From Orbilia blumenaviensis (taxonomy: Eukaryota > Ascomycota > Orbiliomycetes > Orbiliales > Orbiliaceae): a DNA stretch of 64,000 nt. Positions 58,599 to 64,000 of the stretch are shown here, piece by piece. The DNA lies in NCBI GenBank assembly GCA_036872755.1, contig JAVHNS010000007.1, positions 2,108,001 through 2,172,000 of the forward strand, in the 5' to 3' direction. Made by a program: the position numbers and the translations under genes. Below the pieces are notes generated by a model. That model ran no database searches. It had not been told where the DNA came from and saw only the letters and a list, made by a program, of their open reading frames with translations. Positions within the stretch are counted from its first letter, which is position 1, and each line of letters begins with the position of its first letter.

Positions 58599-59510
58599 GC
58601 TCCTTTTTGATTTGTAAAGCGGTTTGTTGAAATGTTATGCCTGCGTCATATAAAAGTGGTTACTAGTTGTTACATGCTCTTTTTATATCCCATTTCGGAT
58701 GGTTAGGTTCAGTCGAATTGGCGATGGATTGTAGCACAATTACAGGAGAATACCTCCTTAAGATCCCGTCCTAGCCCCACAGTCTATTCAAATATATAAG
58801 GCAACCTGGTATTTACATTACGCCTGAGAATATGGGATTTTGCAGAAAACAACATGTCCATGCGGATTGGCAATATTTGAGGGAACTTGAGAGTGTTTTT
58901 CAGATCTGCAGACAGAACAGCTTGGTCGGATGGGATTTAATGTATGTTGCATGTTTTGCGTTGATTGAGAGGCCGTTTTCCAGCTGCAGCTGAGGGTATT
59001 CGGATTTTCAGCTCTCATTCTTTTATGCAATTCTAAGGGACCGAGACTAGCAATTCTATAGGTCTGCTAAATCTAGTTTTGGCGCTGAAATTGCCGTGAG
59101 TTGGAAATATATGTATAGTATCTAGATTAAACGCCTACCGGCTTGCTGGCAACTGGTTGGGTCTGCGTAATGTCTCCAGTTCTCTAAATCTAAGGTTCTA
59201 TTGCTTGGCCAGAATGCCATAGATATATTATAGAAATACACTTAAGTGTAATTGAACGAGTAAAGATCATGATCAAAGGAGAAACTTGCTAAAGGGTTGG
59301 GGGACAAGTATAGCTGTATAGGGTATTAAGTATTGCTGTAAATTCGTCCACGTCGTAATAGATAGCTAATTGACTGGATATTTCCTCCTGAGAGCATATA
59401 TCTTAAATTTCTAGGAGCATTTACTGCCCTGCCTGACTCCAGATATTAGAACTTGGTTGGTTCCAAATGCGACCAGATAGGAAACCCTACGATTTCAACC
59501 TCTGAAGCCT
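58599..59510. other. Spacer in membrane-protein array
   Basis: 912 bases, AT-rich. A TATAAAAG element lies at about 58650, upstream of array gene 4. Frame 58818-59030 has no helix and is not called. Confidence 0.5.
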
Positions 59511-60110
59511 CTAGGCACGCCCATCCCAAGCATCCTCGTAGGTCGGTGGTCTGGTGCCACTTCGATAAGATGGTGGTTTTTCTTCAGAATCCGCAATCGA
59601 TGGTGCTCTGGCCGGGGGTGGTTGCCTCTGGCGTCTAGGTCGATTCGTCCTACTTCCTTCTATTCTCGAACCCGGAAGTCTCGCCACAGGATTTGGTCGT
59701 CTGATAACCCCCATCTCTTCGCCCTCTGGTAGAGGGAGTAACGGAGGGGAGTACAGCTGCATCCTCTCGTCTCGCAAGGTCACAATCGGCCTTTGCGGAT
59801 ATTCTTCACGCCACATCGGTTCCCTGGGTCGTAGTCTGCGCGGGGGGCGCCAATCCAAATCCTCCGGCGGCGGCGTGGGCGGATTGAATTCATCCCTTCC
59901 GTCTCCTCTTCCTCCGCGCATTTTCCTAACACACGCCCTGGCGACAATGAAAAAAGCGAACGCGAACATTATAGAACCCAATCCGATCATGAACGGTTTT
60001 CCAAAATGTTCATCTTCGGCTTTTGAGTCTGCTGAACCAGTAGGCGCCGGGGATTTTTCCGACAGGGGAGCCGGCGGGGACGCTGGGGCTATGGTGGGGG
60101 AAGCGTTCAT
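59511..60110 (-). CDS. Single-pass membrane protein with two C-terminal PPxY motifs (array gene 5)
   Basis: Intron-free, 199 residues, ATG at 60110. The N-terminal 35 residues are Pro/Ala/Ser-rich, without signal peptide. One helix lies at about 41-61 (MIGLGSIMFAFAFFIVARAC), followed by a basic RKMRGGRGDGR. The cytosolic tail is Pro/Arg-rich (PPTPPPEDLDWRPPRR). It ends with PPSY at 179-182 and PPTY at 188-191, the second followed by acidic residues. PPxY is the classical ligand of WW domains, for example in the NEDD4-family ligase Rsp5. The tail therefore looks like a ubiquitin-ligase docking site. Function otherwise unknown. Confidence 0.65.
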   Translation of the reverse strand: MNASPTIAPASPPAPLSEKSPAPTGSADSKAEDEHFGKPFMIGLGSIMFAFAFFIVARACVRKMRGGRGDGRDEFNPPTPPPEDLDWRPPRRLRPREPMWREEYPQRPIVTLRDERMQLYSPPLLPLPEGEEMGVIRRPNPVARLPGSRIEGSRTNRPRRQRQPPPARAPSIADSEEKPPSYRSGTRPPTYEDAWDGRA

Positions 60111-61113
60111 TTTGATATTTAGGTGTACAACATTGATGGCATCGGGTTATTGTCGACTCTCCCAGGGATATTTGCAGATGTACAAAGTATCGTTATATAA
60201 TCGAGATTTATATATATCGGTCCTCATGGGTCTGTTTTCTGATCCTCGAAGCTTTGAACTTCGCTATAGAAAAGACGGCGGTGATGAACCCGTGGGCGCT
60301 TGACTCAGATTGAGCAATTCTTGGGATATTTATATGTTTATAGAATTTGGCGTGGCTGTTGGTATGAGCGATTATTAGCTCTGAACTTTAGAACTCAGGT
60401 ATTTATTAGTAGTTTTGGGGGAATTCTCGTTAAATCGCCCGACATTTAAATGACCATGACGTAGTATTTTTGGAATGTAACGTGATCGTTTTGGGCGATG
60501 GGCTGATAAAGAGAATGTAATCCACACTTTTAGACGATTTTCCAACCTGCATGCATTATTGTTACTGAGTTTTGATTTCAAAATTAAATCGTAGTCCAAC
60601 AGGTTGGTGCTCCCGGCCAATCAAGTTTAAGTTCCTCGTTTTGGCAAATATGGCTATAACAATTTAATCATCGGGATGGGTAAGGGCGGGAGACGAAACT
60701 GCAGATCAATATTTCTAAGTTCCAAACAAGTGGGCCTAGGTACATATGAAAATATCCTTTCAATGATCGCAGACAGTGAGTAGTATTTTTACTATCTTTA
60801 CAAAGTATATTGACTGAGAGGATACATTACGTATGTGTAATATATATACAAGAATGATGGATGTATCAACTAGGGTTATGAACTGGAGCTTAGTCCAGGC
60901 CACTGCGCCTTTTTATATCTCCTTAAAGCTTGGAGATCATTCTCGCGGGGGCAGGTGTCAATCGACAACCTAATACCTAGCTTCTGGTATACCCGGTTAA
61001 CATTTGTGACTGACCAGCCCCTGGGACCGGGACCAACCGTGTTATGGATTTTAGTTCTACGAAAAAGTTGTAACCACCCCACAAAATAAATCCTGCTTAC
61101 TTGTTAATCGATA
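60111..61113. other. Spacer in membrane-protein array
   Basis: 1 kb, AT-rich. TATATATA at about 60210 is upstream of array gene 5. Frames 60375-60620 and 60876-61082 are not supported. Confidence 0.5.
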
Positions 61114-61470
61114 CTAACCTTCAAACCCATTACTTTTATACGACGGAGGTCTACTACGTTCCGTAAGCTCACAGCTGTTCCCCAAAGGTCCTGTAGTACC
61201 AGTGCTGCATATTGCTCCAAGCTCCAGTGCCGACCCTTTATTCCACTGCCTCTCCAAGTCGCCCCCTTGTCGCCTGCTGATATCCCATTTCTTTATCTCC
61301 TTTTGATGGCGACGGCTTCGACAACCGACGCATTTACAGTATTTGGTACATTGCTTGACTAGTATGATCCCGATTAATACCGTCACTGGTATGAAGATAA
61401 TGGGGATTGCGATAGCGATCACGGAATTGGCGCTAAGATTTTTCAACAAGCCCGATACCGTGGTATCCAT
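61114..61470 (-). CDS. Small single-pass membrane protein with C-terminal PPxY (array gene 6)
   Basis: Intron-free, 118 residues, ATG at 61470. A short N-terminus with an NLS sequon is followed by one helix at about 17-39 (VIAIAIPIIFIPVTVLIGII) and a cysteine-rich basic juxtamembrane (KQCTKYCKCVGCRSRRHQK), which could be palmitoylated. The polar tail ends with PPSY at 108-111, close to array gene 5's KPPSYRS in context (RPPSYKS). Likely a WW-domain ligand. Confidence 0.6.
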   Translation of the reverse strand: MDTTVSGLLKNLSANSVIAIAIPIIFIPVTVLIGIILVKQCTKYCKCVGCRSRRHQKEIKKWDISRRQGGDLERQWNKGSALELGAICSTGTTGPLGNSCELTERSRPPSYKSNGFEG

Positions 61471-62201
61471 AGTTGCTTTTCCAGAACTGTCGGCTGGAGT
61501 GTCGTTAAGCTGCTTGAACTGGTTTGGGAGGACGGATGCGGGGGTAGGGGACTTTTACTAAGGTGCAGCAGTGTTAACAATTAGCATAATAAGAGGCTTC
61601 TAAGTCCTCGAGTCAAGATATATATAATACCAGTCTTATTAATTGGCGATATCATAGTCAGATTTTGCTTACTAATATAGACATTCAATGATATCATTAA
61701 AGATTGATTTATAATTATATGCTGGGTAGTGTTAAGTGAATATTGTAACGAGTATTCAGGAATCGACTGGTAGAAACCTTGTCTTAACTTTCTTTACAGG
61801 CCACCATACAATTCTGGAGACGCTTCCATGTCTCTAAATTTAGCTGCGTAAGGCCCCACATCTAACACGCATCTGTTCCTGAAACAAATTCAGTCCAGAA
61901 AGGTATTCAGACCTAAAGAGTACCCAAATACTCGAGAGCCTTGACGAAGTAAAGGTATCTAATAGCGTATATTTGAAATTTAACACGTCCTAGCAGAGAT
62001 GAGAGATTACTATACTAGTAACGTACACGATTTTCAAGGTGGAGTATTTTGATTGCAAATTTGCATGATATCTACAGCCCTGTCTTTACGTGACTAGGAG
62101 ATAATTATATAGTTAGATTAACTGACGGAAGCATAACGATGTATATTATGATGTATGTCCGCTCTTCCGCTATTTGTCTTTTCAAGTGAATGTCAATACA
62201 T
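61471..62201. other. Spacer in membrane-protein array
   Basis: 731 bases, AT-rich. A TATATATAA element lies at about 61619-61628, upstream of array gene 6. Nothing else. Confidence 0.5.
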
Positions 62202-62675
62202 CTAGGTACTATATTCTGAATATGCAGGTGGTTCCCCGGCCGCGGACGCATAGGGCGGTGGCCTATCCCCTGAAGTTTCCTTTGTGGTGCCGACAATAAC
62301 ATCTCCAGTTTCTGTAGCTGCTACAGAAGTTATATCGACCGTTCCCAGCTCGTCGCTACTTTCTTGATTCATATTTATATTCTTTGACCTGGCAGTTCTT
62401 TTCGCTCCCTCGACCACTGCTGAGATTAGGCAAAGCCCGATCATAACAGCTACGATGATAAAAACATCCCGTACAACACTTCGGGAACCAGTCGCTTCTG
62501 TATCGTCCGAGTCTCCAGGAATAGTTGTTTTAGGGCTTTGCTGACCACTAGGGTCTGGGTCATTGTGAGAATGGTGACGAGTATGAAATAAATCTGAGAG
62601 ATTCCAGGTACTGGAAAGCGCATCTAAAAACGGGCTTGCAAGCCTTCGCCGGAGAGAGTATAGAACTGGTGACAT
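62202..62675 (-). CDS. Single-pass membrane protein with two C-terminal PPxY motifs (array gene 7)
   Basis: 157 residues from ATG 62675 (MSPVLYSLRRR); the frame extends to 62744 only through TTG. The N-terminal 70 residues are polar. One helix lies at about 71-91 (VFIIVAVMIGLCLISAVVEG), followed by KRTARSK. The tail ends with PPPY at 139-142 and PPAY at 149-152, then SEYST. This is the same plan as array gene 5: helix, basic stop, disordered tail, paired PPxY about ten residues apart. Function unknown. Confidence 0.6.
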   Translation of the reverse strand: MSPVLYSLRRRLASPFLDALSSTWNLSDLFHTRHHSHNDPDPSGQQSPKTTIPGDSDDTEATGSRSVVRDVFIIVAVMIGLCLISAVVEGAKRTARSKNINMNQESSDELGTVDITSVAATETGDVIVGTTKETSGDRPPPYASAAGEPPAYSEYST

Positions 62676-63518
62676 CTTTACTTCGTTTGTAAACTTAATT
62701 CGGAGCGGGTTCAGATATTTGTAGCTGATATTTGTTTTATCCAAAGGAATACGGTCTAGCTTTAACGGTAATATTTGTGGCTGTTAGCTTAGAGATGCCC
62801 ATAATTGTTTAGGGGTATTGGCTATACTCATACCGCACGTCAGCCCCTGATGTTGAGGAAAATCGAACACAAGAAGTATATTAAAGCAAGTGCGGATGCA
62901 AATATCTTTGAATAAGAATCAGCTTGGCTACCCTACCATCGGTAATTACCTAATTATCTGTTTCTGAATATCTCATCTGTTTTTAGTTAAAGCGATGCGG
63001 GGAACAGCATGATCGGCTACTGATGAGTGAACAAATAGCGCACTTATAGCTATATAGTCTGTTGATTAGCCATATGCCATGCGAGCCTTATAACTTGGCA
63101 AACTGACAATGGGTATATTCTCACCCTGGATTCCAGCACGGAATGAAAACCAATATTTCGCGACTCGTGAGGATATATATTTCACTTCGTCAGTTTTGGA
63201 CTGAATCATATTGGATCTCGCTTTCAAGTGAGCTTTTCCACGAGCGAACCATGGGCATGTGGAACTAATTGTGCGTAAATATTTTTTCCCCCATTCTTTT
63301 GTCCTGCCATCGAGCCAAGCATCTCAAATCCTAGGTTCACGATAACAAACGCATGTATAGCTGCAGCCCGCGTTCAAAACTATACTCGAAATTCACTTCT
63401 TGAGCTCTAGAATTCAGGATCGTGATATTATTTACGCAAATAATCTTTGATCTTCGCAACTACAAGAGCCATTCTTTAAGCTTCAGTCAATCTGTAATAT
63501 AGGCTTTCAACACTCCTA
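62676..63518. other. Intergenic region before the NLR-type pseudogene
   Basis: 843 bases, no frame or motif supported. Confidence 0.5.
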
Positions 63519-64000
63519 ATGGGACGGGGCTATTCTAGAAATTGGATATGCGCGATAAGTATTGAATTAACAGCCGCACCCGCAATATTTGACGAACGAC
63601 GCGCAACCTTGCTTCAAGGCGACCCGAACACCTAATTTTGGCAGGGCATACGAGCATGATGAAGTAATAATCTGTCTTCCAGCGACTCGGTATGGGACAA
63701 GCCAAGCTAGCTCTACAGCAACCCACATGCTTAAAAGCTTCCCTAATATACGATCTCGATTTGGCCCGGTGATAGGGGTTGGGGCGGAGTACCAAACACT
63801 TTAAACAATGTCCGTTTTGGTGATGTCGCTATTGGTCAACCAACAGGTTCCAACGGCGGAGTGGTACAATATGACTTCGGTAAAGCGATGGAAGTTGGTC
63901 GATTCGTCCAAGCTGGGTGCTTAAACGTGCCTTCAAGCACAATGGACATGCGACGGATGTGATAGGTCCAAAATATGGCGACGCCCGGAAAGAGGAGGTC
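63519..64000 (+). pseudogene. NLR-type nucleoside phosphorylase domain gene, decayed, 3' partial
   Basis: Resembles the N-terminal nucleoside-phosphorylase domain found in fungal NACHT/NB-ARC/ankyrin proteins. From an ATG at 63519 the frame reads WICAISIELTAAPAIFDE (family: WICALPxExAAAxAMxDE) to a stop at 63624-63626. The adjacent frame continues FGRAYEHDEVIICLPA, then ATHMLKSFPNIRSRFG, to a stop after a shift near 63780. A third frame gives NNVRFGDVAIGQPTG and GGVVQYDFGKAMEVGRF. Near 63950 the frame shifts again to HATDVIGPKYGDARKEE. At least three frame changes in 480 bases mean the gene is dead or wrongly assembled. It continues past the window. Confidence 0.75.

Overview
The window is nuclear DNA of a filamentous ascomycete (Pezizomycotina). 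The signs are short GT-AG introns with CTAAC/CTAAT-type branch points, an AA9 lytic polysaccharide monooxygenase, a proteinase-K-type subtilisin, a fungal CAF-1/SPT5/MSH6/PIG-S/HYPK gene set, and a decayed NLR-type nucleoside-phosphorylase gene. I cannot fix the class from sequence alone.

Layout. 1-1913 is the 3' part of the CAF-1 p60 (CAC2) gene. 1914-12048 is an AT-rich, microsatellite-studded, gene-poor stretch with only weak or broken candidate genes. 12049-16973 holds two related F-box/LRR-like genes on either side of a peroxisomal (SKL-ending) CoA-transferase/racemase gene. 17838-25628 carries MSH6 (six exons), a HYPK-like gene and a large secreted protein of unknown function. 26630-33879 carries an FAD monooxygenase, SPT5 (four exons, long C-terminal repeat region) and a probable RRN9-like Pol I factor. 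35704-42682 has a third F-box gene, PIG-S and the CoA-pathway enzyme phosphopantetheine adenylyltransferase. 43768-52396 has the subtilisin, an unknown four-exon secreted or membrane-anchored protein, a class II DAHP synthase with a Gcn4-type site upstream, and the AA9 LPMO with an Asn-rich tail. 54441-62675 is a run of seven small, intron-free, single-pass membrane protein genes, all on the minus strand; three of them end in PPxY motifs. 63519-64000 is the start of a frameshifted NLR-type nucleoside-phosphorylase pseudogene that runs off the right edge.

How the genes work together. Most genes are unlinked housekeeping functions: chromatin assembly, mismatch repair, transcription elongation, Pol I initiation, GPI anchoring, CoA and aromatic amino-acid synthesis. 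The parts that look like local systems are the F-box pair around the peroxisomal racemase, the protease/unknown secreted/LPMO secretome stretch, and above all the PPxY membrane-protein array, which I do not recognise as a described system. Exon junctions were derived by hand from splice consensus and frame continuity. No similarity search was run; family names rest on motif recognition.
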